From Scilla litardierei (taxonomy: Eukaryota; Streptophyta; Magnoliopsida; Asparagales; Asparagaceae), in assembly GCA_030789695.1 (NCBI GenBank), contig CM061136.1:134118448-134182447 (forward strand): a stretch of DNA of 64,000 bases. Reading direction: 5' to 3'. The stretch's first letter is position 1. Every line of letters begins with the position of its first letter. Below the pieces are notes generated by a model, which worked only from the letters and a program-made list of their open reading frames with translations, was not told where the DNA came from and did no database searches. Position numbers and translations under genes: made by a program. Shown here in pieces: positions 45,724 to 57,994 of this stretch.

Positions 45724-47896
45724 TGATCGCGCCCCGGATACACGTCCCGGAGCGGCGATTGTAGTTTTACCGCAAGCGCACGGTCAAGTGGCGAGCGGGT
45801 ATCGAACACGAGGAGGTGGTGTTGGCTCCAATCTATCCTAGGTTGGTTCGACTACGAATGTTTTATTGGTGGAGATGGTTATGGAATGATATAATGGAAA
45901 TGGTGGTGGATGTCGGTGTCGATGATAAAGAAATCAGTCAAATATCGATTTAAATACAATATAATAAAAGAGGGAATTTGCCTTGCGGCGATCCTGTCAC
46001 AATCGTCGGGAAAAGTATGGGGATATAAAATCAAATAAAGACGTCTAGGGCTAGGAAATTCCCACTACGGATCGTCATACATCATCGTAAATAGTAAATC
46101 TCAATATTACTAGACTTGTGTTGAGGTGAACTAGTCGTAACTGAATAGAGAACCAAGCTCACGCTCTTGCGCTATTGCCGGTCTATAGCAACCTAGATTA
46201 GGGCCCAATCTCTTGCAAACCCTAACCTAAGCTTCTAGCATGAAGATTGACATCATCGTCCAATCGCTCCTCGAGCCCACTCTCGTGCAAACTCGAGTTA
46301 CGATCTAGGTTGTGATAGTTCGTATTCGTCCAATCTCTTGCAAACGAATATGTGTATAGATTTACAATTAAAAATCCTAGCTTTGGTCCAATCTCTTGCA
46401 AACCAAATCTAGAGAGACCCAATTGTAAACCTAAATCGAATATCTAGGCCTTCCCATCGATTAGGATCCAATCTCTTGCAAACCCCAATCGATGGAAATC
46501 CCTAGCTATCCGTTGTAAATCAATCACAACCTAACCTCCTAGCAATTCTAGCAATTTAGGAATTCATTCATCACAAATCTGAAATTAGATCCATAGGGTT
46601 CATCCCCAAACCCTAGAACAACAAATCTACTCTAGCATAGCAATAAGCATATGAGAATCAATAAAAATCATTGCTTGCATACAAAAAGATAGAAAAACAA
46701 AGATTCAAATAAAAAGAAGAAAATACTTAGCTTGATGAAGATCTTCAATCCAAAATACAAGCTTTTAGATCCAAGAGGGGGCCTAGGGCATGACCTAACC
46801 TCTAAAATAAATCCCTCCTAAAACATCTTGGGGGCCCCCCTAATGGTGGCTACAAACCCCCTTAAATAGCCCCCAAAACCCTAGCAAAAACCCTAGAAAA
46901 CCCCTCAAATTCGTGCCCAAAAACAGCCCAAACCGCAACTTAGAATATGGGCCCAGGCCGCACTCGGCCGAGTGGAATATGTGACCCGGCCGAGTGGAAA
47001 TTCCAGCACTGCAGCATCAACTTGCAGAAATTCCCCAGATTTCATCCGACCTCCGATTTGCGCGTTCTTGGCGGCGTTGGAACCGTCATGAAGTCTACTA
47101 TCCATAAAAAATATGAGAAAAATACTTTGATTGCTGGAATGATAGCATATTTCAAAAGAGTGGGAGGCTGTCTGAAAATCTGGGCGCTGCGTGTCCTCGG
47201 CATAACTCGGCCGAGTGGACTTCTCTACTCGGTCGAGTGGGCTTCTCTACTCGGCCGAGTGACAGACCCTGTAAAATTCCAGTAAGTCAGGGGTCTTGGG
47301 GGGTCTGTCTTCGGAGGTGACTCGGCCGAGTGGCTTTACTCACTCGGCCACGGGGCATTCGGTACTCGGCCGAGTCGGAACCCTCAATCGCCTGACGGAT
47401 TCTAGTAAGTCTGAGATTTTTGCTTGCCGTCGTCGTGATGCCACTCGGTCGAGTGGTGTCTCCGTGCTCGGCCGAGTGGGCTGGCGATGCTCGGCCGAGT
47501 GCACGCTGATACTCAATCTGCTGCGTGTCCGATCTGGCCGGCCGAGCGGGCTTCTTTGCTCGGCCGAGTGACTCCTTCACTCGGCCGAGTGGCATGCTAA
47601 AATGCCCAATCTTCTCCGTTTCTCCTCCTCGTCGCTCCTACGGAGTTCTTTCTTCTTCCACTCCTCTTCCATTGCAGAATAACCCTCAAAAGGGCCATGG
47701 TTGACACTCCGGAATGGGTGCAAATCCTCTTGATCTCACAATCGATCCAAATCGCTCCATATTTCCTGAAATACGACAAAAACAAGAAATAGTGAAAAGT
47801 ATCGCAATATTGTCGAATAATCGTGAAAAGCGTGATATGGGCGATCAAAATGGTATGCAAATATGCAGAAAAAAGGTGTAAAATATGGAGTGATCA
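45724..47896 (-). repeat. 3' LTR of the gag-only element
   Basis: 2173 bp, TGATCGCGCCCCGG to GGAGTGATCA on the plus strand. It carries the CCAATCTCTTGCAAAC repeat (six or so copies, 46205-46490) and the CTCGGCCGAG palindrome array. Confidence 0.97.
46960..47595. repeat. Array of CACTCGGCCGAGTG palindromes in the LTR
   Basis: About 14 copies, perfect or with one or two changes, of the palindrome ACTCGGCCGAGT within ~630 bp, irregularly spaced at 15-150 bp. An equal array is in the other LTR at 53080-53715. The open frames across it are chance. Confidence 0.9.
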
Positions 47897-49892
47897 AAAT
47901 CCCCCAAGCTTACCTCTTACTCGTCCTCGAGGAAGATAAGTAGAGAGACGAACTCGGGAGATGAAAATAAAGAAAATGAAATGAAAAAAGAAAGAACACG
48001 AGGTGGAAGGGGTCGCTAGATTCTTCTCTCAGATCTCAAGCCATAAGCTACACATCACGATAACTTGGAAAATACAAATCACATGCTATACGGATTTCAT
48101 ATCTTACATAAACATGGTACTTGCAAGTTTTTAAGAACAACAAAAGGGATTCTCTAAATTCATACAATCAATTCATATCCACATCACGCATTTCATAGGA
48201 TTTAATATACAAATGTTGGCGATGCACTTTTCAATCAAGAGTTATAACTGAAGCAAATAAGAATCACGCCAAACATGCAATGGAGAATGGAATAAATCAT
48301 GGCATTCACGTATTTATATCAATTCATAAGAAATCTCCATAACTTAGGTATTTTGCTAAGTTTCAGCATTATCAAACTTCCCCATTCGTGCACCTCTCCA
48401 CTCTAATGTCGTACTCACTCATATGGTCAAATGAATTCAACCCCCCCAAGCTTAGCTTGAGGCATCGCATCTAAAGGAATATGATAGTGGAAAATGGGAT
48501 TTTTGCTTTGGTTTTCCCAAGTTTTTTGTGGCTCCAATAATGAGATAGAGAAACATTTTTTTTTCTTCTTTTTTTTTCTTTGTGAACTTTTTTGTTTCTC
48601 ACTTTTCTTTTTGGATTTTTGTAGGAGCTATTTGATTTGTATTTATGGATTTTGGCTCCTTTTTGGCTTTTTGGACTTTTTGGAGCTAACTTTTCTTTTG
48701 TGGGGATTTTTTTGGGAAATAGATGCGATATAAGTAGCTTTAGGAGGTGAACTCAAGTGACATGTAGAGAATAAAAAGATATATGTGGAGAAAAAAATAG
48801 TGTAACACTCGGTTCACTCTAAGATGTGCACGAACGGTTCAATAAGATAATACATCAACTAAAACTCATATGTAAGCAAGGATATTCTCAATCATTTCAG
48901 TAAATAGTGAAGTCAAGCAGTAAAGTTTACCACCATATCAGGCATGCAACAGAAGGTGAATAAGACAATAAAACTGATGCTTCAGATATACTAATGATGC
49001 GTGAATCTTGGTGCATTTCCAACAAAAGCATACTAAACACTAATCCATACATTCAGTTTCAATTAATATCATGCATTCATGTAGAGGAATCATCAAAAGA
49101 AATATATTTTGCAAGCACATTTGAATAGCAAGACTATGGAATACTCTAAGTAGCATGGCAAGGAATAATAAGCATCGTGATGGTTGCTAAAGCAATAAGA
49201 GATATCATCATAAGGAGCAAATCTAGCAAAAGGAGGAAAAGAAAATAAAGAAATAAAAATTAAAGAGAGGAAAGAAAAGAAAAACAAGCACACAACATGA
49301 TGCATGAACACACATAAAAGGAAAATAAGATGGAAAATTCAAAAAGATGTTGCAAAAATTTTGAAAAATTTTAAAAACCCTAAAATAAAGTAAAAATGCA
49401 ACTAATGCATCTAAATGGCATGGAAATGCACTCCCCCAAGCTTAAACTTCACATTGTCCTCAATGTGATCATAATGAAAGAATATGAGGAACAACGATAA
49501 TAATAAGGGGATGAATGAAAAAATGATGAAATGAATGACATGAAATCCTAATGCAACTACATGCACACACAATGATGCATGAGAGCGCTTTCCCCCAAGC
49601 TTATACCAAACAATCCTATTCAAATGACTCAATCAAAAATATCACGCCTTCACTAAGCGAGATCAAGTCAAACAAATAAGAAAGTAAGGTTTCACTTGAA
49701 AGAAATGCTCGGTGGTGGTGAGCAAAAAGGATGTGACACATCAAAATTTGAAGAGGGTAATTAATATATATATAATGGGTTTGGGGTGTAAAAATTTTTG
49801 TTGCCATCATATGAGGTGATATTTATTCAATCAAATCTATACGGTCCTCTCGCTGTCGAGAGGATTCGTGTTTATTCAAAGCATAAAAATTT
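47897..49892 (-). other. 3' untranslated interior of the gag-only element
   Basis: Two kilobases without a supportable frame. Purine-rich CCCCCAAGCTTA-type motifs recur on the plus strand (47906, 48445, 49433, 49592), that is, copies of the polypurine tract. A T-rich stretch lies at 48500-48720. Confidence 0.6.
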
Positions 49893-51626
49893 CTACACTA
49901 CTGGATTGATATCACCTATAGCAAAAGGCGGATCCAATATCTTTGCTTGTGCAGGCAATTGCTCCAACTGCTCCTTCCGTGGCTCTGCCAGGCGCACATG
50001 TCCACGGACTCCATCAGATTCCAGCAATGCGACTCCCAGCATCTCTCCAAGGACTCCACCTGTACCCTGCAAGAGATAAGCTGCATCAATCTGATGTGGA
50101 TAATTCTTCCCCAAAATAAATGTATTCCAAAGAGGGTCATCAACATAAGTATTTAAAATTAAAAACGGTTGACAACACTTCCCTGGAAATAAATCTCTAC
50201 TCTCGTCTACCGCATCGATCAACTCCACATTGTTCGCCTCAGGTTGTTCAGGTAGCTTGGGCATATAAGTGTATGTCTCATCTGGCAGCTCCTCATCATC
50301 GTCAGACTTATCCCATCGCACCTCCTGATCATATTCAACAGCATCCATGGGTGCTAACTCCTCGCTCTCCTCCTTGTATACGTCCCATCGTACCTCTTGA
50401 TCGTATGTACATGAATCCTGCAAAAGGCACGATGAGTCGCCAAAATCTGAATCATAAAAAACATCATACACGGGAGGAGAATCAAATGTAGGAGATGAGG
50501 GAGTAAAGAGATCTCCCTGAAGGGGAGCCATAAGCTCTGTGGGATTGTCCTCAGCATCAGTGGAAGCGTTGTCCTCTGAGGGATGCTCAGCTTTTGTAGA
50601 AGGTGGGGATGGCTGCAGTAGCTTGAAAGGAGGAGGGTAATGCTTGGGATCCTCATGAATGGCTGTGTCCTCGTCCCAATGCACGGCCTCCTCGGTGACA
50701 AGCTCTGGCTCCGCATGTGCGGCCTCCCCAAAAACAAGCTCTGGCTCATGTGGGTGGCAAGGGGGAGTGACGATGGCACAAGCTGACTCTCCCCCAAGCT
50801 GAACGTGGACATCATCCTCAGGCTCCTCAGGTATAGAAGGCAATGTAAACGTCATCATCTCCTTTTCATGCCTCCTTCTTTGTTTCTGTCCTGGAGCTCG
50901 AGGCACCCGTCTGCATGGCTTGGCCTCCTCAAGAGTAGGTACAGGTGGCTCTATGGGCTCATGTATCTTGACCGCGGTATAAAAGTGGGTCTTGTGCCCC
51001 TCAACTAGAGCATAGACTCCATCATCAATGGTGCCTGTGGAAGAGATACAATGAGTAATGAAGTTTTGAAATTCAAACTCAAAAGGATCACCTGCCGTTA
51101 TTGTCAATGGACCGGAATTTCGAACTATGTCGACAATGTTTCTCAATAGGTCCGTGTACGTGTCCTCCTTTGGCAACTCAGATGTCTCTATTTGTGGAGT
51201 GTTGATGGTATCACCTTCAAGTGAAGCATACACTCCATCTATGATAGTACCTGCACTAGAGACATTAGCCATAACAAAATCGATGAATACTTGGTCGTAT
51301 GGTTTACTTACCATAACGGTTAGCGAACCGGTAGATCGAGCATCATCTATCATTTGCTCCAAGGCTGCTGCCAACTGTAGATCACTGAACTTCCCCACTT
51401 GCATTCTCTTCAAAAACTCACGTGAGAGTCCCTTTAGCCTTCTAGTGAAGATATCAAATAGCGTGGAGTCATTCCACTCATGGTCTGACTCCGTCTGGAA
51501 CATTTCTAACATTCCTTCAAACCTAGACAAGGCTTCCCCGAAGGATTCTCCATCAGCCTGATAGAATGCAGCGAGATATATGTAGGATTGTATAGAGCCC
51601 GCTCGCATTTTCTTTGGAAGCACCAT
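49893..51626 (-). CDS. Gag-like protein of the gag-only element
   Basis: 577 residues, the only long frame of the element. The N-terminal ~85 residues look like the end of a Ty3/gypsy gag domain (YLAAFYQADGESFGEALSRF, then LFDIFTRRLKGLSREFL). Two related segments follow at about 99-140 and 169-210: GSLTVMVSKPYDQVF with AGTIIDGVYASLEGD, and GPLTITAGDPFEFEF with TGTIDDGVYALVEGH. The C-terminal half is acidic and proline-rich with a repeated YDQEVRWD motif (~411 and 433). There is no zinc knuckle or protease. It probably provides or modifies particles assembled by an autonomous element. The real start may be upstream if splicing or a non-AUG start is used. Confidence 0.7.
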   Translation of the reverse strand: MVLPKKMRAGSIQSYIYLAAFYQADGESFGEALSRFEGMLEMFQTESDHEWNDSTLFDIFTRRLKGLSREFLKRMQVGKFSDLQLAAALEQMIDDARSTGSLTVMVSKPYDQVFIDFVMANVSSAGTIIDGVYASLEGDTINTPQIETSELPKEDTYTDLLRNIVDIVRNSGPLTITAGDPFEFEFQNFITHCISSTGTIDDGVYALVEGHKTHFYTAVKIHEPIEPPVPTLEEAKPCRRVPRAPGQKQRRRHEKEMMTFTLPSIPEEPEDDVHVQLGGESACAIVTPPCHPHEPELVFGEAAHAEPELVTEEAVHWDEDTAIHEDPKHYPPPFKLLQPSPPSTKAEHPSEDNASTDAEDNPTELMAPLQGDLFTPSSPTFDSPPVYDVFYDSDFGDSSCLLQDSCTYDQEVRWDVYKEESEELAPMDAVEYDQEVRWDKSDDDEELPDETYTYMPKLPEQPEANNVELIDAVDESRDLFPGKCCQPFLILNTYVDDPLWNTFILGKNYPHQIDAAYLLQGTGGVLGEMLGVALLESDGVRGHVRLAEPRKEQLEQLPAQAKILDPPFAIGDINPVV

Positions 51627-51843
51627 CGCTGCAACAACTGTACCTGATCAATCAAAGTAAACAACCTGGAAAAGACGTCAGTGGTACGAAGAGAGATAAA
51701 GATAATAATAGCAGGTGGTGGGAAAAAATCTCTCTCAATGTTTTTTCTTTTTATTATTATTTTTTCAATGTAATCTAATCAACCTAATTGTGACAAATTG
51801 GCACCCAACGGGAAACACCTCCCCGGCAACGGCGCCAAAAACT

Positions 51844-54016
51844 TGATCGCGCCCCGGATACACGTCCCGGAGCGGCGATTGTAGTTTTACCGCAAGCGCA
51901 CGGTCAAGTGGCGAGCGGGTATCGAACACGAGGAGGTGGTGTTGGCTCCAATCTATCCTAGGTTGGTTCGACTACGAATGTTTTATTGGTGGAGATGGTT
52001 ATGGAATGATATAATGGAAATGGTGGTGGATGTCGGTGTCGATGATAAAGAAATCAGTCAAATATCGATTTAAATACAATATAATAAAAGAGGGAATTTG
52101 CCTTGCGGCGATCCTGTCACAATCGTCGGGCAAAGTATGGGGATATAAAATCAAATAAAGACATCTAGGGCTAGGAAATTCCCACTACGGATCGTCATAC
52201 ATCATCGTAAATAGTAAATCTCAATATTACTAGACTTGTGTTGAGGTGAACTAGTCGTAACTGAATAGAGAACCAAGCTCACGCTCTCGCGCTATTTCCG
52301 GTCTATAGCAACCTAGATTAGGGCCCAATCTCTTGCAAACCCTAACCTAAGCTGCTAGCATGAAGATTGACATCATCGTCCAATCGCTCCTCGAGCCCAC
52401 TCTCGTGCAAACTCGAGTTACGATCTAGGTTGTGATAGTTCGTATTCCTCCAATCTCTTGCAAACGAATATGTGTATAGATTTACAATTAAAAATCCTAG
52501 CTTTGGTCCAATCTCTTGCAAACCAAATCTAGAGAGACCCAATTGTAAACCTAAATCGAATATCTAGGCCTTCCCATCGATTAGGATCCAATCTCTTGCA
52601 AACCCCAATCGATGGAAATCCCTAGCTATCCATTGTAAATCAATCACAACCTAACCTCCTAGCAATTCTAGCAATTTGGGAATTCATTCATCACAAATCT
52701 GAAATTAGATCCATAGGGTTCATCCCCAAACCCTAGAACAACAAATCTACCCTAGCATAGCAATAAGCATATGAGAATCAATAAAAATCATTGCTTGCAT
52801 ACAAAAAGATAGAAAAACAAAGATTCAAATAAAAAGAAGAAAATACTTAGCTTGATGAAGATCTTCAATCCAAAATACAAGCTTTTAGATCCAAGAGGGG
52901 GCCTAGGGCATGGCCTAACCTCTAAAATAAATCCCTCCTAAAACATCTTGGGGGCCCCCCTAATGGTGGCTACAAACCCCCTTAAATAGCCCCCAAAACC
53001 CTAGCAAAAACCCTAGAAAACCCCTCAAATTCGTGCCCAAAAACAGCCCAAACCGCAACTTAGAATATGGGCCCAGGCCGCACTCGGCCGAGTGGAATAT
53101 GTGACCCGGCCGAGTGGAAATTCCAGCACTGCAGCATCAACTTGCAGAAATTCCCCAGATTTCATCCGACCTCCGATTTGCGCGTTCTTGGCGGCGTTGG
53201 AACCGTCATGAAGTCTACTATCCATAAAAAATATGAGAAAAATACTTTGATTGCTGGAATGATAGCAGATTTCAAAAGAGTGGGAGGCTGTCTGAAAATC
53301 TGGGCGCTGCGTGTCCTCGGCATCACTCGGCCGAGTGGACTTCTCTACTCGGTCGAGTGGGCTTCTCTACTCGGCCGAGTGACAGACCCTGTAAAATTCC
53401 AGTAAGTCAGGGGTCTTGGGGGGTCTGTCTTTGGAGGTGACTCGGCCGAGTGGCTTTACTCACTCGGCCACGGGGCATTCGGTACTTGGCCGAGTCGGAA
53501 CCCTCAATCGCCTGACGGATTCCAGTAAGTCTGAGATTTTTGCTTGCCGTCGTCGTGATGCCACTCGGGCGAGTGGTGTCTCCGTGCTCGGCCGAGTGGG
53601 CTGGCGATGCTCGGCCGAGTGCACGCTGATACTCAATCTGCTGCGTGTCCGATCTGGCCAGCCGAGCGGGCTTCTTTGCTCGGCCGAGTGACTCCTTCAC
53701 TCGGCCGAGTGGCATGCTAAAATGCCCAATCTTCTCCGTTTCTCCTCCTCGTCGCTCCTACGGAGTTCTTTCTTCTTCCACTCCTCTTCCATTACAGAAT
53801 AACCCTCAAAAGGGCCATGGTTGACACTCCGGAATGGGTGCAAATCCTCTTGATCTCACAATCGATCCAAATCGCTCCATATTTCCTGAAATACGACAAA
53901 AACAAGAAATAGTGAAAAGTATCGCAATATTGTCGAATAATCGTGAAAAGCGTGATATGGGCGATCAAAACGGTATGCAAATATGCAGAAAAAAGGTGTA
54001 AAATATGGAGTGATCA
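51844..54016 (-). repeat. 5' LTR of the gag-only element
   Basis: 2173 bp, same length as the other LTR with no indels seen; scattered substitutions such as GGGCAAAG for GGGAAAAG and GGCATCACTCGG for GGCATAACTCGG. Confidence 0.97.
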
Positions 54017-54021
54017 CCCGC

Positions 54022-56059
54022 TCGCCGCCGTCGCCGTCTTGGAATCTCCGCCGACCGCCTCGTCACCACCGCCAGAGCGCCGCTCGCCATTGAGAAACCT
54101 CGGCCCTAGTGCGCGCTGCTCGCGTGAAGAAGAACGAACGAAGCGAAGAATGCGTAAGATAAAATACAAATATAATACGTATATAATATGTATTCGAGTA
54201 TTTTCTTATATATTTATATATTATAATAGAGATTAAATGATATATAAATTATAATAAATTGTGTAGGTCTCAGAAAAATACGAGGGAAGAGCTAGAAAAT
54301 CCGAAACGATGAAACGGATCCATCGATGCTAGTTTCATTGCCAAAAGGCAAGTACATCTACCACAATGATTTTTCAAAGGCAAAACTCAATAAAGCTACT
54401 TTCTTTTTAAAATTCATATCACAAGATTTTTATGTACACTTACGTACGAGAAAAATATATGTTGTAGTGCTAGTTAATACAGTCGTTTTGACCACTTGTT
54501 GGAAGAATTCTGACGTATGGTTTGCCCTCAGTAAATCTTTGAATATATGTCGTAAAAATCAATTCTTAATTTAAAAACTAGTTTTGACCATTTTAAATTA
54601 GTAAAAATGCATATTAATTAAGTTAAAGCTTTGAAAAAAATACATTCTAGGTTTAGAAAAATATTTTAAGCTCATTTTATTTGTTTTAATCATTTTGTGC
54701 TTGTATCTTATTATAATTTGCATATCTCAATGCTTTGTAAAGTGATAATGTAAATCGTTAATTGGTGAAATTTTGTGAGATTATCACATGGATCGAGGTA
54801 TGCCATGGAACAATTGTACGCATCCAATACGATGCAAATTGAACAGAACAGACTGAAACGACCAATGGAACTTAAATGTAAATTGATAGTACACAAACTT
54901 TGACTTGGTACTTGACTTGGCCTATGTGTTTGGGGTAATCTATAGTCATAGAGGATGCGGGAGTGACTGGGTCTGCTCGACAACTTTACCTCACACATAC
55001 ACTAAGTGGAGAAAGTACTTGACTGATCACCCAAGAAAAGGTGATGGTGAGTAGCACCGCTGGTAGCTCCAGATGGTGGGGCACATTTTAGTCCCATATT
55101 GTATCTTCGGGCATGGACTTAGCACTAGAACAAATTGATCATTAAATTTTGCTTTAACATCTTCTTCTTACAGATTGCTATTTGCTATCAAAAGTTAAAC
55201 TGCTACAGGTTGCAAAAATTGCTATCAAATGCTTAACTCCTACACGTTGCAAAAATTACTATCAATTGTTTAACTGCTGTAAATCTTTCATTTTAAACTG
55301 GTTAATTGCTTCTATGTACTCACACCAAGCTTGATTGTAAAGTTATGACTAAATTGATGGAGCAGAGATTTTAATTGGCATTCTTACCATTGATTTCACC
55401 GGTGTCTAGGATCGTTTGCGTCCAAGTTTTGGATCACCCTGCTTACGGGGATAGTGACCAACTTGGCCAAACCGGACTGGCCGTGAATGCATGGGCCAAT
55501 GTTAGAATCCCAATCATCATTAATGTAAACTTTGATTATGGTTATATCTTGATTTTCAGCTTGACTTAATTAAATTGCTTAACCATTCTATTATGGAGAT
55601 TATCTTGCCGAGTAAACCTCGCTGACGGACATTTCACTTTGTTGTTTTACGAAATGTCCGTCAGGTATCGATAGCGAGTCCTCTGAAGACACTACCGCAG
55701 AAGTTGAGCCAGCACTTGACGTGTATGTGGAGTACCTACCCGCCGAAGATTAGACGATCACCTTCGCGGTTGCACCTTTATATTTGAAATAATGTAATTT
55801 GTGTACCTTGTTGATTCGGCCATACTAGGCCTATGTTGTACTTTACTTTCAGATGCTTTGGTATTGTAATAATGTCATTTGGACTATTTCTTATAAGCAT
55901 GCAAGATCCTGCCGTTTTATTTCACAGACTTGTTATTGTGTTTAAGCCAAGGAGGAAGAAAAAATTTAAAAGAAAAGGAAAAAAATACTCCTTGTTTTAA
56001 GCACATCGCAGGCCCGTTCGTGTCCTCGCTCCCCGTAGAATGGGAAGCGGGGTGTGACA
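54022..56059. other. Right part of the split solo LTR
   Basis: Starts GC-rich, then AT-rich with no gene. It ends GAAGCGGGGTGTGACA before the target duplication ATCTA. Confidence 0.6.
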
Positions 56060-56064
56060 ATCTA

Positions 56065-57161
56065 GTTCCTGCCGTCCAAGTGAACAATTAGTTTTGATTC
56101 TCAATCCTAACTCTATATGAACAATTTCGAGTCCGATAACGATGCTGTCGAGAGAGCTATGGATTTTATGTATTTGAGATAAAACTAATCAGCATTCAAG
56201 AAAAAGAATCACAGGATTGAGGAGACTATCCAGCTCTTGTTGGGTTCTCGGCTGCCAAAATTTACAGAAGGAGAATCCAAACCGGTTAAAGGATCACTTG
56301 ATTTTAATGGGCTTTGATTATTACTCAACAATTTAGGTTCAAAATCTTCCAATATTTAATGGAATGAATAAATGCTACGATATGGATAGTTTGCTTAAAC
56401 CATTGCTGATGTATCATCATTTCAATCTTCTGGCCTTGTTTGGGGGAAAAAAGAAAGGCGGGATGGGGGGATTTAGTTAGTCCCACGCCGGGCCGAATTC
56501 GGGGAGGAATGCACTATAAGTTAGAGCGACATCGCCACGTAGCCCGCCGAGCCCTGTAGCGGGAGCTTGTAACCAAGAGGGGCATAAAGTGGTAGGAATG
56601 TTGGGCCTTGTAGTTGGGCTTTGGTGCGCGAGCGTTGTTTGCTGGCCCGCCCGTTCCATGTTAGGTAGCGATTCATGCGGCTGGGTGAAGGCCATGTTCA
56701 CGTGTTTCTGGGAGTGGAGGGCACTGCGTCAGACTGGTTTTACATAGTAGCGAAAACCTCCCGCTCTTAACCAGGGAAGGATAATGGGCTGCTGCTATGC
56801 CTACCCGTTGTGGGCCCAGTTGCGATGTTTCAGTAAATCTTCCATTTTTATCGCTTTTTAAAAAATTATTATTATTATTATTACATCGTTGCTATTAGGT
56901 GTTTTCACTCTCCCATTTATTCTCTTTGTGTTAAAATTAATAGAATTTTAAAAATTATTATTAATACATCCTTGTTATTGGTGTTTTCACTCTCCCATTT
57001 ATTCTCTTTTTATTAAAATTTTGTTCTTTTTACTTCGTTGTTCATGTCCCTTCCCCCCAAATTGATATTCGTCCTAATTAGTTGATTTTCTCTCACTAAA
57101 CGCTACATCTTCCTAATTAGAAGTTAGTATCAATATCCATGTTTAGTTTTCCCTCAAGTTT
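56065..57161. other. Host or old repeat sequence between two solo LTRs
   Basis: No supportable gene. A GC-rich segment at 56455-56720 is flanked on the left by GGCCTTGTTTGGGGG, reminiscent of a DNA-transposon end, but no matching right end was found. A segment of about 100 bp (57062-57161, TTGATATTCGTCCTAATTAG) is repeated right after the next LTR at 58968. Confidence 0.4.
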
Positions 57162-57379
57162 GTAAGGATCGCCTTACCCTTGCAATACTAATAACAACAC
57201 ACTAGAGGGGGGATGAATAGTGTACTGGCACAAATTGCGTATTTAAAAATTAAACTTGTAAATGCCAAATTATAAATGCAAGAGGAATTTAAACACCACA
57301 ACAATCCAAACGTAAACACAAGATATTACCATGGTTCCCCAAACTTGGGTACGTCCAGCCACACCAATATCCACTATAA

Positions 57380-57650
57380 TTCTCATATAGAGAAGTGAAT
57401 ACAATCTCACACAGAGATACATCACACAGAGGATTTGGATTCTCACACAGAGAAATCCTTACTCTCACACAGAGAGACCTCACACAGAGGATTTAGGATT
57501 CCCACAAAGAGATATCCTTGCTTTCACACAGAAAGAGTTATGCTCTCACACAGAGAGACTCAAACTCTCACACAGAGAGATCTCAACAAACCCTCACACA
57601 GAAGGTTATACTCTCACACAGAGAGTAACTAACTCTCACACAGAAAGCTA
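57380..57650. repeat. CTCACACAGAGAG minisatellite
   Basis: More than a dozen copies of CTCACACAGAGA, 12-25 bp apart, inside the solo LTR. Confidence 0.92.
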
Positions 57651-57994
57651 GGGTTTCAATGAAATAACAAAGTAAAAGAAACACTCTTACCTATGCCTTG
57701 AGATGTACTTACTCATTAATGAATGCAAGGCATGGAAGAGGATCTGCAAGTGATGAGATTTGCATGAAAGCACTTGGATGATTTCCCTTAAGCTTGACTT
57801 CAATGCATGAAGTAGATTTAGAGCTCTAAGAGGGAATGAGAGAGTTTGAGAGTGGCTTAATCAATCTCTAATGATTTGCAATAGATCCAAGAAGTTCTAA
57901 TGAACTCAGCCCTCTCATATATATAGGAATCCTATAGGAACTCTCAAAAGCCAAGAAAACAACCAAAAACAAAAAGCTGCAACGGCTAAATGTC

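Larger units (their letters stand above)
45724..54016 (-). mobile_element. Gag-only non-autonomous LTR retrotransposon (TR-GAG type)
   Basis: 8293 bp with a perfect target duplication CCCGC (45719-45723 and 54017-54021). Both LTRs are 2173 bp and differ at only about 20 positions by eye (under 1%), so it is the youngest datable insertion here. Orientation is minus: next to the right LTR the minus strand has the gypsy (Athila/Tat-type) primer-binding site TTGGCGCCGTTGCCGGGGAG, and next to the left LTR a purine tract AAGCTTGGGGGATTT. The interior has one long frame encoding a gag-like protein and no pol. Confidence 0.93.
44563..56059. mobile_element. Solo-LTR-like element of about 3.2 kb, split by a gag-only element
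   Basis: Outer ends TGTGACGGCCCG and GGTGTGACA with a perfect target duplication ATCTA (44558-44562 and 56060-56064). Removing the 8293-bp insertion and its 5-bp duplication leaves 3199 bp without coding domains or internal LTRs, so it is most simply a solo LTR. The TGTGAC...GTGTGACA ends suggest Ty3/gypsy (Tekay/chromovirus-like), from memory. A GC-rich proline/serine-rich stretch (45360-45723 and 54017-54140) lies around the insertion site; its open frames are low-complexity and not counted as genes. Orientation is not fixed. Confidence 0.75.

Noticed and set aside
45458..45764. Three overlapping proline/serine-rich frames that look like the start of a plant gene
   Set aside because: All three frames are open in a GC-rich low-complexity stretch inside the solo LTR, and the segment is continuous with 54017 once the insertion is removed. 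No domain seen.
46905..47595. Frames repeated at 46.9-47.6 kb and 53.0-53.7 kb
   Set aside because: They lie in the two LTRs of the gag-only element and consist largely of the GGCCGAG palindrome array.
56430..56850. Possible DNA transposon starting GGCCTTGTTTGGGGG
   Set aside because: No inverted right end or target duplication could be found by eye.
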